Shown: one piece after another, positions 9,680-17,558 of the stretch
Layout: every line of letters starts with the position of its first letter
Numbering within the stretch: position 1 is the stretch's first letter
Made by a program: the position numbers and the translations under genes
DNA from: Bryobacterales bacterium
Lineage (GTDB): Bacteria > Acidobacteriota > Terriglobia > Bryobacterales > Bryobacteraceae
Reading direction: 5' to 3'
DNA length: 64,000 nucleotides
Assembly: GCA_019261985.1 (NCBI GenBank)
Contig: JAFAQY010000084.1
Span: forward strand, 1 to 64,000
Notes under the pieces: model-generated
Database searches by the model: none
Seen by the model: the letters and a program-made list of their open reading frames with translations, nothing else
Told to the model about the DNA's origin: nothing

Positions 9680-10744
9680 ATGGGGACCTTTCCACGAAAA
9701 CCGTTGATTTTGTTCTTTGCGGTGCTAAGCGGGACTCTGCATGCTGAAAACGCCGCGGACCTGAACAACCTCGGCGCCCGGTTTTTTGAGTCCGGCCAGT
9801 ACCACGAGGCCGAAGCTCCGCTGCTGCAAGCCATCGAGATCTGGTCTTCGGCAGACCAGCCGCCGGCGGACCTTGAAACCGCACTGCATAATTTGGCAGC
9901 CGCGTACCGGGCGCAGGCCCGCTTCGGGGATGCAGCGCGGCTTTACCAACGGACCATCGAACTCCGCGAGGCTAGAACGGGTGCTTCGGGCGTCACCCTC
10001 CTGTCTCCGCTGACCGGTCTCGCCTTGTTGTATCTCGATAAAGGCGATCTGGCGCGGTCGAAAGAAATTGCAAAACGCACCGTTTCCATCGCAGACGCGC
10101 ACACGAACGAGCAAAGTATCGCGGCCGCGAGCGGCTTCCTGTCGTTGGGATCGATACTTACGGCCCAGGGCCGTTACTCCGATGGGCGAGTGTGGCTCAA
10201 TCGCGCCCTTGCCATGCGCCAGCGCCTGTTCGGGCCGGCGAGCATCGAATCAGCGGACGCGCTGGTTGAACTGGCTGCCGCGGAGTACCGTGAGCGCCAC
10301 TTCGAAGAAGCCTCTCAGACGTACCGGCAGGCGCTCCAAATCTACGAAGCGGCAAATAACGTAAAGGGCGCCGCTGTAATGAGGAGCTTGGCCGAATCTC
10401 TAATTGCCAAACACAAGACTGCGGAAGCCCAAAAGTGGTTAACCGCGGCCGAGCGGATACTAGACACCCAGCCGGAGGCGAATGCGCTGGAACTCGGACG
10501 CATCAAAGCGAGTTTCGCGAACCTGATGGTGAGCGAGAAGCGAATGAAGGAAGCGGCGACCTTCTATCGCGAAGCGCTGGCAATCTTAGAGCCGGTACTA
10601 GGATCCGAAAATGCCCAGTTGCTCGCTATTCTTGATGCGTACGCACGGGCGTTGCGGGCGGGGCAGGATTATGCGACCGCGGCCGCTGTCGATCTGCAGG
10701 CGATGAAGATCCGGGTCCGCCAGGCGCTTGGCAAACAAGGCTGA
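9680..10744 (+). CDS. Exported TPR protein
   Basis: This 354-residue protein has a signal peptide (about 1-20, FFAVLSGTLHA) and at least six TPR-like helical pairs, such as the block around residues 22-60 (LNNLGARFFESGQYHEAEAP) and a tail unit ending near 340. The repeats resemble the kinesin-light-chain type of 42-residue TPR. It sits 62 bp after the TolB-like/TPR gene and 15 bp before an MBL gene, all on the same strand, so these may form an operon. A binding scaffold in the periplasm is the most that can be inferred. Confidence 0.75.
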   Translation: MGTFPRKPLILFFAVLSGTLHAENAADLNNLGARFFESGQYHEAEAPLLQAIEIWSSADQPPADLETALHNLAAAYRAQARFGDAARLYQRTIELREARTGASGVTLLSPLTGLALLYLDKGDLARSKEIAKRTVSIADAHTNEQSIAAASGFLSLGSILTAQGRYSDGRVWLNRALAMRQRLFGPASIESADALVELAAAEYRERHFEEASQTYRQALQIYEAANNVKGAAVMRSLAESLIAKHKTAEAQKWLTAAERILDTQPEANALELGRIKASFANLMVSEKRMKEAATFYREALAILEPVLGSENAQLLAILDAYARALRAGQDYATAAAVDLQAMKIRVRQALGKQG

Positions 10745-10759
10745 AATCTGCGGACTGCG

Positions 10760-11719
10760 GTGAGACAATTGGGGGCATGCAATCTGCCTTTTTTGGTATT
10801 GGCGGCCGGCGCCGTTATGTTCGCGCGTGCGCAAGGGATGGATTACGCGAAAATCGAAATCCTTACTGAGAAGATCGGCCCGAATCTGTATATGCTTTCC
10901 GGTTCAGCCGGCGCGGGTCCGGGCCATGAAGATGCGGCGGGCGGCAGGATCGGAGTGCTCGCAGGCCCAGACGGCATTTTCATGGTGGATTCGCAGTACG
11001 CGCAGATCACGGACAAAGTGGTTGCGGCGATCCGGAAGATTAGCCCCCAGCCGATCCGGTTTCTCGTCAACACGCACGTCCATCCGGACCACACGGCCAG
11101 CAACGCGAATTTCGTAAGAATGGGCGCGCTGCTTTTCGCGCGCGAGGAACTTCGGGATGAACTGCTCCGTCCGCCGGCCTCGGGAAATGCGGCGCAGGGC
11201 GATCCGGCCCGCCTTCCCGTGGTGGCCTATGGCATGGGCGATCCGGTGAAACTTCGATTGAACGGAGAGGTCGTGGACCTGATTCCGGTTCGCGCCGCTC
11301 ACACCGGCGGTGACACGATGATCCGCTTTGAGAACGCCGATGTGATCATGATCGGCGATTTCTATCGCAACTATGGTTATCCGTTTATCGATACTAATAA
11401 CGGCGGCACGTTAAAGGGAGCGTTGGAAGCTCTCGACCTCACTATGAAGGTTGCCGGCCCGAATACGAAATTGGTGCCGGGCCACGGCACCATCATCAAC
11501 CGGACGGATATCGTTCCTTATCGCGACATGATGCTCGCTATTCAGGCTAAAGTCCAGCAGATGATCGATCAGGGCAAGAGCGAACAGGAAATCCTCGCGG
11601 CTAAGCTGACGACTCCGTACGACGCAAAAGTTCCCGGAGGATTGTTGCCGGCGGGTTCAGGCACCAGCGCGGATCGCTTTGTGCGCAGGGCGTACTCGCA
11701 ACTCAAGACCGGTAAGTAG
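10760..11719 (+). CDS. Exported MBL-fold hydrolase
   Basis: This 319-residue protein starts at GTG with a hydrophobic export signal (about 8-24). It carries the zinc motif NTHVHPDHTASN near residue 107, an AHTGGD segment near 182, a GDFYRNYG aspartate region and the PGHG histidine near 243, giving the normal two-metal MBL set. The fold is certain. The substrate is not: the arrangement (HxHxDH, AHTxGD, GHG) occurs in many soil MBL hydrolases. It follows the TPR gene by 15 bp and converges with the gene at 11740. Confidence 0.8.
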   Translation: MRQLGACNLPFLVLAAGAVMFARAQGMDYAKIEILTEKIGPNLYMLSGSAGAGPGHEDAAGGRIGVLAGPDGIFMVDSQYAQITDKVVAAIRKISPQPIRFLVNTHVHPDHTASNANFVRMGALLFAREELRDELLRPPASGNAAQGDPARLPVVAYGMGDPVKLRLNGEVVDLIPVRAAHTGGDTMIRFENADVIMIGDFYRNYGYPFIDTNNGGTLKGALEALDLTMKVAGPNTKLVPGHGTIINRTDIVPYRDMMLAIQAKVQQMIDQGKSEQEILAAKLTTPYDAKVPGGLLPAGSGTSADRFVRRAYSQLKTGK

Positions 11720-11739
11720 GGCTGGCATCGGATTGCCTG

Positions 11740-12702
11740 TTAATGCGCCGGAGCCAATTCCGCCGGCAACGGCCAATTCCCTTCATACGGCGGCCAGTTG
11801 GGCACGGGCAAATCCGGCGGCGGATAAAACATCGCCGAATAGATATTGCGGATTTTGTTGTTATCGATCGCGAACCATTCGCTGAAGACGTTTCGGCGCG
11901 TAGCCGTTCCCGGCTTGCGAAGGAAGACCGCAATCGCCAGCACCATTCCCGCTTCTTCATCTACAACCGGATAACGCCGCGCGGCCACCAGCGAAACATT
12001 GATGGTTTGTAAACCGGACGTACAATCCGATGCTGCCTGACCAGGAGGCGCGGCTTTGCCCCGTACTCCTCCCACGCGTCCGGTTACCGTATAGCCGTTC
12101 TCCAGGCGGCTGCATCCGGGGTAGGCCATAATGATCGATCCGTCGTGTGTCGTAATGCCATCGAAGTAGCTGTTGGTTGCCGCGATCATGGCTTCGCGTG
12201 ACGAGCGCACCTCCTTCGCGACCGCCTTATCCGGAGGCGGATTCGCCGCGAGATTGTCCGGATCAAAGAAGTTTCCGGCGGGCTGGCCGGGAACAGCAGG
12301 GCCGTTTAGCCCGGGATCTCCCTTGCGAGCGATCAGCCATTCCGCTTCCGTCACCTTGCGATTGTCTATTTTTACGCGGACGGTGACGATTGCGGAATTT
12401 GCGCCTTCCTCGATCGTGCCGAAATACGCGGCTTGACCGCTCACGGGGTCTAAATATCGGCGCTGAACTTTGCCCAGCGCGGTCATGCTTTTCCACATGC
12501 CTGTGCCCAACCGCGCGACAACTGCGTTTTCCGTCTGGCGAAATCCGACAAAAAGCGGAGCAGCCGAGGGATCGTGCTTCGCGACCGCATTCAAGTACTG
12601 GTCCAGTGTGTTCTTGAGGCAGGTGCGATCACAATCGTTCGCGGCGAAGACGTTCGTTGCGGCCGCGAGCGCGGCGAACGGATACAGAAAACGCAATGTC
12701 AT
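11740..12702 (-). CDS. Secreted protein of unknown function, possible NTF2-like repeats
   Basis: The start chosen is ATG 12702, which opens with a clear signal peptide (LYPFAALAAATNVFA) and gives 320 residues; longer starts would run into the palindromic repeat upstream. The mature part begins with a cysteine pair (DCDRTCLK) and a segment L-D-Q-Y-L-N-A-V-A-K-H-D-P, and a similar N-S-Y-F-D-G-I-T-T-H-D-G segment recurs about 170 residues later. This is the pattern of SnoaL/NTF2-like domains, so two such domains in tandem are likely. No catalytic function can be assigned. It converges with the MBL gene across 20 bp. Confidence 0.6.
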   Translation of the reverse strand: MTLRFLYPFAALAAATNVFAANDCDRTCLKNTLDQYLNAVAKHDPSAAPLFVGFRQTENAVVARLGTGMWKSMTALGKVQRRYLDPVSGQAAYFGTIEEGANSAIVTVRVKIDNRKVTEAEWLIARKGDPGLNGPAVPGQPAGNFFDPDNLAANPPPDKAVAKEVRSSREAMIAATNSYFDGITTHDGSIIMAYPGCSRLENGYTVTGRVGGVRGKAAPPGQAASDCTSGLQTINVSLVAARRYPVVDEEAGMVLAIAVFLRKPGTATRRNVFSEWFAIDNNKIRNIYSAMFYPPPDLPVPNWPPYEGNWPLPAELAPAH

Positions 12703-12724
12703 GTGCGACAGGATATCGCATGCC

Positions 12725-12827
12725 GGCGTGGAGCACGCTTTAGCGTGCAACCGGGGCTTCAGCCCCAGTATCGACGGGTGCTGAAGCACCCGTAGCAGGC
12801 TAAAGCCCGGCTAAAGCCCGCTCCACC
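12725..12827. repeat. Composite palindromic repeat element
   Basis: Flanks GTGGAGC (12728-12734) and GCTCCAC (12820-12826) are inverted copies. Between them are several perfect small hairpins: GCACGCTTTAGCGTGC, GGGGCTTCAGCCCC and ACGGGTGCTGAAGCACCCGT, plus a doubled GGCTAAAGCCC. The stems differ, while the loops are TTCA or TTTA. This is a REP/BIME-like intergenic element. Its right end overlaps the last codons of the Kdo hydroxylase gene. Related GCTTCAGC-core elements occur at 30064, 35232 and 60754. Confidence 0.8.
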
Positions 12828-13674
12828 TGAGCTGCGCTAAAGTCTTCAGAATCTCGATGGGGGCGCAGGCGGGCGATAGCAGTGCCTCTCGCCGCACTAT
12901 CACGGTCTGCTCTACCGCATACTGACCGGACAACACCGCGTGCGGAACGACGTCCGTAAATACCATCCATGCCGATCCGGGAGGAAATTCCCATCGATAT
13001 TTCGGGCAGTTCTGCTGATATTCGCGATTTGCCTTAAGATAATCGTGGAAATGCAGCATGAAGCGGTCATAAGCCGAGCGCCGCGTCAACAGTCTTTTTA
13101 AACGATCCCACGATGTCATACCGGGCCACCCAGCGGCCGTCGCATGTTGGCGCGCAACATCCGCGAATGGGTCCGAGGTGAGCCAAACACGCGGCCGGCT
13201 AGGGTGAATATTTGCGAACGTTCGCAAAATAAGATCGCCGCGCGTTGGGCGCGTGGGAAACGCGTCGGTATGGAGCAGGTCGTTGCGCTTCTTGAGCGGC
13301 AACTCTCGTCCCTCCTCTTCGATTCCCCGAAAGCTCGCATAATCCAAGCCGCAGTTCTCCATGTAGCGCGGCACGAAATTCTTCAAGAACCCGAGCACGC
13401 CTTCGGAAATTTTTCGCATTACGGCTCGCAGCCGTTCGGGATTGGAAACCGAGTGTGGATCGAAGCCGGAAACCCTGTCCGGCCCCGGACGGTACGCGAT
13501 GTTCTTGTGATAACCGCTGCTGGTCTGGCTGATGCCGCGCAGAAATTCTTCGTCTTCGCGGGCGAACTGCCACGGCGTCCGCCCGAAGAAGAGGATGTTG
13601 CCCTCCTCCAGAGCGCGATAAAATTCCGGAGCAGGCCGGACCTCGTCGACCTCAACTAATTGCATTTCCCCCAT
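12811..13674 (-). CDS. kdoO: Kdo hydroxylase (KdoO family)
   Basis: This 287-residue cytosolic protein matches the Kdo hydroxylase family, which converts Kdo of lipid A-core to Ko in an iron- and oxygen-dependent step. Visible features are LLHTDAFPTRPT (H-x-D metal pair near residue 135), the arginine-rich LILRTFANIHP strand and the downstream VVPHAVLSGQ with a further histidine, in the order expected of a jelly-roll Fe(II) enzyme. Length is normal for the family. The last residues (WSGL) and the stop are encoded by the edge of the palindromic repeat. The gene is divergent from the MBL gene with start codons only a few bases apart. It implies LPS in this organism. Confidence 0.78.
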   Translation of the reverse strand: MGEMQLVEVDEVRPAPEFYRALEEGNILFFGRTPWQFAREDEEFLRGISQTSSGYHKNIAYRPGPDRVSGFDPHSVSNPERLRAVMRKISEGVLGFLKNFVPRYMENCGLDYASFRGIEEEGRELPLKKRNDLLHTDAFPTRPTRGDLILRTFANIHPSRPRVWLTSDPFADVARQHATAAGWPGMTSWDRLKRLLTRRSAYDRFMLHFHDYLKANREYQQNCPKYRWEFPPGSAWMVFTDVVPHAVLSGQYAVEQTVIVRREALLSPACAPIEILKTLAQLRWSGL

Positions 13675-13677
13675 GAT

Positions 13678-14592
13678 ATGCTGTCCGGCATGTTGGCTCT
13701 GAAGAGGCTCCTACTTGTGCTGTCGATCGCGCTCGGCGCTGCTTTCCTCGCTGCGCAAACCAAGGTCTGGACCGCGCAAGAGCTGTTCCAGCGCAACGTC
13801 GGCAGCAAGGAAGATCAGGAAACAGCGTTCCCGCCCCACAAAATCATCGGCAACATCTATTATGTCGGGACGAGGTCGCTGGCGTCGTTCCTGGTGGTCA
13901 CGCCGGAGGGGAATATTCTGATCGATAGCATGTATGAGCGTACGGTCCCAGTGATCCGGAAGTCGGTCGCGGATTTGGGCTTCCGCTTCGCCGATACGAA
14001 GATTGTGCTCGGAAGTCACGCGCACGCCGATCACATGGAAGGCGACGCCATGATCAAGGAACTCACAGGAGCGAAGGTGATGGCGATGGCGGAGGACGTG
14101 CCCGCGCTCGAAAAGATGATGCCCGGCAACAAGCCGCACCCCATCGACCGCGTGCTGCACGACGGCGATGAGGTCAAGCTTGGCGGCGCCACGCTGGTCG
14201 CCCATCTTACTCCGGGCCACACCCGCGGATGCACCACGTGGTCGATGAAGGTTCAGGACGGCGGCCGCACCTACGATGTCGTCATCATCGGCAGCATGGG
14301 CGTGAATGCCGGCACGCGGCTGGTGAACAATCCGCAGGTGCCGGACATCGCCGACGAATACAAGCGCGGCTTCAAGGTCCTGCGCGGCTTGGCTTGCGAT
14401 GTTCCGCTTGGATCCCACCCGGCAATGTACAACCTCGCGGAAAAATATCCGAAGCTCGGCAAAGGCGCCAATCCGTTTATCGATCCCGCGGGTTACAAGA
14501 CGGAAGTGGATATCGAGGAGCGTGCCTTTTTGGACGTGCTACGCGAACAAACAGATGCGCAGCAGCAAAAAGACGCGGCGGCCAAGAAGTAA
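13678..14592 (+). CDS. Subclass B3-like metallo-beta-lactamase-fold protein
   Basis: A signal peptide (LLLVLSIALGAAFLA) starts at ATG 13678 or 13690; neither has a good ribosome site. Counting from 13690, the zinc ligands are H110, H112, D114, H115 (SHAHADH), H177 (TPGHTRG) and H243 (GSHP). The segment N-N-P-Q-V-P-D-I-A-D-E-Y before a CDV-x-L-G-S-H-P motif is laid out as in L1-type subclass B3 enzymes (GNP-x-x-P-x-L-x-x-D-Y, CDVLLTPHP). This makes it the best candidate for a real beta-lactamase among the three MBL genes here, but activity is not proved. A short lysine/glutamine-rich tail follows. A heptaheme cytochrome gene starts 5 bp downstream. Confidence 0.75.
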   Translation: MLSGMLALKRLLLVLSIALGAAFLAAQTKVWTAQELFQRNVGSKEDQETAFPPHKIIGNIYYVGTRSLASFLVVTPEGNILIDSMYERTVPVIRKSVADLGFRFADTKIVLGSHAHADHMEGDAMIKELTGAKVMAMAEDVPALEKMMPGNKPHPIDRVLHDGDEVKLGGATLVAHLTPGHTRGCTTWSMKVQDGGRTYDVVIIGSMGVNAGTRLVNNPQVPDIADEYKRGFKVLRGLACDVPLGSHPAMYNLAEKYPKLGKGANPFIDPAGYKTEVDIEERAFLDVLREQTDAQQQKDAAAKK

Positions 14593-14597
14593 TTAAC

Positions 14598-16196
14598 GTG
14601 CGTGCTTTCCTTGCCTGCGTCGCTGCATTGGGGTCATGCGCGCATGCAGCGGAGTACGTCGGAAGCCAAGCCTGCGCGGCCTGCCACGCCGAAATCTATC
14701 GCAGATTTAGCCGCACACCCATGGCGCAGAGCAGCGGCCGCGCCGGAACGGGCGAGCCGAAGGAGCGCTTTGACTCTCCCACTTTCCGCGGTGCCCGCGG
14801 CTCATTCGCATACACTGCCGGCAAGGATGTCACCGGATATTACTTCGATTTCCGCCAACCCGGCGCGAAACAGCCGGTCGAAGGACGGCGGCAATTGGAT
14901 TATTTCGTCGGGAGCGGCAGTGCGGCGAGAAGTTACATCCTGAATACCGGCGGATTTCTGTATGAAGCGCCCGTGGCGTACTATCGCAAGTCCGAATCCT
15001 GGAACTTCGCGCCCGGTGTCGAGATATTCAACTATCCCTATCTAACGCGGCCGATTCGGCCGGGATGTTTTCTGTGCCATGCCAGCCGTATCCAGCGCAT
15101 CAGCGGTACGGAGAACGCGTACGCCTCTCCGCCATTTCTCGAAGGAGGTGTCGGCTGCGAGCGCTGCCACGGGCCGGGCAGCGATCACCTGGCGAGCGGC
15201 AAACCGATGGTGAATCCGGCGAAGCTGCCCACAATGGAGCGCGACAGCATCTGCGAGCAGTGCCACCTCTCGGGCGAGATTCGTATTGCGAAGCCGGGAA
15301 AGGAAGACCAGCCGCTCCCCGCCGGCGACCGGCTGATGAGCCTGTTGACGGTGTTTGTGCGCGCCGGCTCGCCGTCAGAACTGCGCGTTACGAGCCATGT
15401 CGAAAATTTGGCCCAAAGCGAGTGCAAAAGACGAAGTGGAGAAAAGCTGTGGTGCGGGACCTGCCACGATCCGCATACGGTTCCGGCCGCAAGCGAAAAA
15501 GCGGCGTACTATCGCGACAAGTGCCTTAGCTGTCATCAAACTTCATCTTGCACGGCATCGCAATCCTCCCGGCAAGCGAACAACGACAGTTGCATCGCCT
15601 GCCATATGCCTCGGAATCCTACAGCTGATATCGAGCACGTCGTATTTACCGATCACTCCATCCGCCGCCGCCCGTCGCGCGCTCCAACGCCATCCGCGAC
15701 CGCCGATCTTGTGCCATACTTCGGCGGCGAACCGGCGGCGCGCGACCTGGGGCTGGCATATGCCATCATCGGTTCGCGCGAAGGCAATCCGACGTATACG
15801 GAGCGTGCGTTTCGCCTATTGCAACAAGCCGCCGCCAATAGCACGGCCGATGCGCAAGCGCTCGCATATCTGGCTCAGTTCTACCGCGACCGCAAGGACG
15901 ACATGCGCGCACTAACGGCTTATGAGCAAGCCTGGCGCATGGACTCTACGCAGGCCCCCGTCGCCGCGGCGCTCGGAGCATATCGAATGCAACGCGGAGA
16001 TTACGCGGGGGCGATCCGGTTCTGGGACCAAGCGCTCGCCATCAACCCCGCGCTGGTTCTGGTTCGTGCAAATTTAGCCGAAGCTCTTTTACGCACCGGA
16101 AAACCCGATGAAGCCAGGGCGGCACTCCAGAAAGCGCTGGAGTTCAATCCGGCATTTCAGCCGCCGCAAGATCTTGTCGAGCGGCTTGGGCGTTAA
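14598..16196 (+). CDS. Second heptaheme c-type cytochrome with TPR tail
   Basis: GTG 14598 gives a 532-residue protein with a signal peptide (about 1-19) directly before the first heme site; longer in-frame starts would overlap the MBL gene. CXXCH motifs begin at residues 26, 157, 187, 219, 286, 309 and 332, seven in all, matching the order in the protein at 2827-5115. Residues about 370-530 form three to four TPR units, a shorter array than in its paralogue. It is a periplasmic electron carrier of the multiheme cytochrome type. The 5-bp gap to the B3-like MBL gene suggests joint transcription without an evident functional link. Confidence 0.85.
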   Translation: MRAFLACVAALGSCAHAAEYVGSQACAACHAEIYRRFSRTPMAQSSGRAGTGEPKERFDSPTFRGARGSFAYTAGKDVTGYYFDFRQPGAKQPVEGRRQLDYFVGSGSAARSYILNTGGFLYEAPVAYYRKSESWNFAPGVEIFNYPYLTRPIRPGCFLCHASRIQRISGTENAYASPPFLEGGVGCERCHGPGSDHLASGKPMVNPAKLPTMERDSICEQCHLSGEIRIAKPGKEDQPLPAGDRLMSLLTVFVRAGSPSELRVTSHVENLAQSECKRRSGEKLWCGTCHDPHTVPAASEKAAYYRDKCLSCHQTSSCTASQSSRQANNDSCIACHMPRNPTADIEHVVFTDHSIRRRPSRAPTPSATADLVPYFGGEPAARDLGLAYAIIGSREGNPTYTERAFRLLQQAAANSTADAQALAYLAQFYRDRKDDMRALTAYEQAWRMDSTQAPVAAALGAYRMQRGDYAGAIRFWDQALAINPALVLVRANLAEALLRTGKPDEARAALQKALEFNPAFQPPQDLVERLGR

Positions 16197-16197
16197 G

Positions 16198-16623
16198 TTA
16201 ATAGGGGATTCGGGCGATTCCCGTGATAAACGTAATTCCCGGCGCCACTAAATCGCAAAGCCGAGCGTCGCTCGTGACAAAAAGGTCCGTACCGGCAGCA
16301 GATGCACATGCGAGCTGAATAGCATCCGCAGGCCGAATTCGCTCCCGTGAACCGATCTCCGCATACCATTGGGCAGCTTCCACATCAAATCGAATTAGCT
16401 GAATGACATTGCTGGAGAAGAATTTGATGTTACTTTTCTCGAGGATCGAATCCTTCATCTCATTCGGTTTCGTCAGAACCTCTCCGATGCTCAAGTAGCT
16501 GGTGAGGAGTTGATCGCCCCTTGCGAGCATCCTCCGCCGGAGCTCAATAACGCGCGCCGACCAGTCGCGGTTGTGCTCGAACAGGTAAATGAAAAGGTTC
16601 GTATCCCAAAAGATCTTGGCCAT
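16198..16623 (-). CDS. PIN-domain ribonuclease toxin (VapC-like)
   Basis: This 141-residue protein has the four acidic positions of PIN nucleases: D7 in FWDTNLF, E48 in SIGEV, D99 in PADAIQLA and D118 in VTSDARL. PIN toxins of VapBC systems cut RNA when freed from their antitoxin. The gene follows the proposed antitoxin by 6 bp on the same strand, and its stop is one base from the stop of the convergent cytochrome gene. Confidence 0.85.
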   Translation of the reverse strand: MAKIFWDTNLFIYLFEHNRDWSARVIELRRRMLARGDQLLTSYLSIGEVLTKPNEMKDSILEKSNIKFFSSNVIQLIRFDVEAAQWYAEIGSRERIRPADAIQLACASAAGTDLFVTSDARLCDLVAPGITFITGIARIPY

Positions 16624-16629
16624 GAGATA

Positions 16630-17091
16630 TCACCAACTCTTACCGCGAATGCGATAATCCGTCAAAAGGGCAAACAGATAAGGGTAGTCAATCAAGTCCT
16701 TGATCTCGGTCGTGCTCGATAAGGGACATCGCGTAACGGCGATTTCAAATTGCGCTCGTGTCAACTTTCTATTAATGCGGCGCCCATTGCGATAGAACCA
16801 AATTCCAGGCCCTTTCACGCTGTATGTCAGCGGCAGCCCAGTCGCCGTTTTGAACTCCTCTCCTTGATGGCTCTCGACGCGTTTCCAAACCGAATCGGCA
16901 GTAATCGGCGCAGGATGCAAACTGCTCGGTTTCGGCGGCTCATCTTCCGATCGCAGCCGGTCCACAAATGCATCGCCCGATTCCTCGCGCCACAACGCCT
17001 GTCCAACTCCGAGCATCGACAATACCGGGTCGTTCGCGTCGGCGAGTTTTGTGTCTCGATTCAGATGATCAGTTCGTCTTTCGGCCTTCAC
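16630..17091 (-). CDS. Probable antitoxin partner of the PIN toxin, with extra C-terminal domain
   Basis: GTG 17091, preceded by AGAGGT, gives 153 residues. Residues about 22-50 contain M-L-G-V-G-x-x-L-W followed by GDAFVDRLRSE, a short helix pattern recognised from small antitoxin-like proteins encoded before PIN toxins. Residues about 70-125 form a second domain with G-E-E-F-x-T-A-T-G-L-P-L-T-Y-S-V and R-x-I-N-R-K-L-T-R-A-Q-F-E, which resembles a small DNA-binding or winged-helix-like module seen in unrelated contexts. A ribbon-helix-helix or AbrB domain was not found. The role as antitoxin is inferred from position and the N-terminal pattern. Confidence 0.55.
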   Translation of the reverse strand: MKAERRTDHLNRDTKLADANDPVLSMLGVGQALWREESGDAFVDRLRSEDEPPKPSSLHPAPITADSVWKRVESHQGEEFKTATGLPLTYSVKGPGIWFYRNGRRINRKLTRAQFEIAVTRCPLSSTTEIKDLIDYPYLFALLTDYRIRGKSW

Positions 17092-17163
17092 AGCACCTCT
17101 TCTTTTCTAAGTTTTGCATAGAGACGATAAGGAACAGCTCAGGATCTCTATAACAGGCGATTG

Positions 17164-17432
17164 TCCCAAATTTTTAGGCTGCTTCCCCCAATCCCACTCG
17201 AACCTGCTCTTGAGGGATCAGCCCCGGGCCGTTACTTCCCAGATCGAAGCCGATCCCCATATTGACGCTGAAGCCCTGCCTTATTGCCCAATCGCCTCCC
17301 GCGAACAGTTGATGCAGCTGCGGCTGCGCGCGCGGAGGGACGTTGATACTGGGGATCTCTCCGGTAATATTCAAGCGATGGCGCGAACGGCTCGCGCTTC
17401 CAGCGCAACAGGAGAGCAGGTTCGAAGTTCGA
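17164..17432 (-). pseudogene. Decayed C-terminal fragment of an outer-membrane beta-barrel protein
   Basis: The 467-bp gap between the antitoxin-like gene and the pentapeptide gene has no intact gene, but the minus strand keeps pieces of one protein in different frames. They are FEPALLLRW...APSLEYY, then GEIPSINVPPRAQPQLHQLF with GGDWAI...FSVNMGIGFDLG, then SRFEWDWG. These fit the end of a family of outer-membrane proteins whose last strands read Y-Y-G-E-I-G-P and F-E-W-D-W. At least two frameshifts separate them and the upstream three quarters is missing. The rest of the gap shows nothing else. Confidence 0.6.
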
Positions 17433-17558
17433 CCCGCGATCTTGGCGCCACGATGACGGGTCCCATATTCGTAGATGTGAATTTCAACCGGGATCTTGGG
17501 CGGAAGCTATGGACGCGCCAACGCAAAGCAGACAACTAGCGAGAGGAACGCTCCACGC

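Noticed and set aside
14229-14597. Upstream extension of the second cytochrome gene
   Set aside because: It would overlap the MBL gene in another frame; GTG 14598 gives a proper signal peptide.
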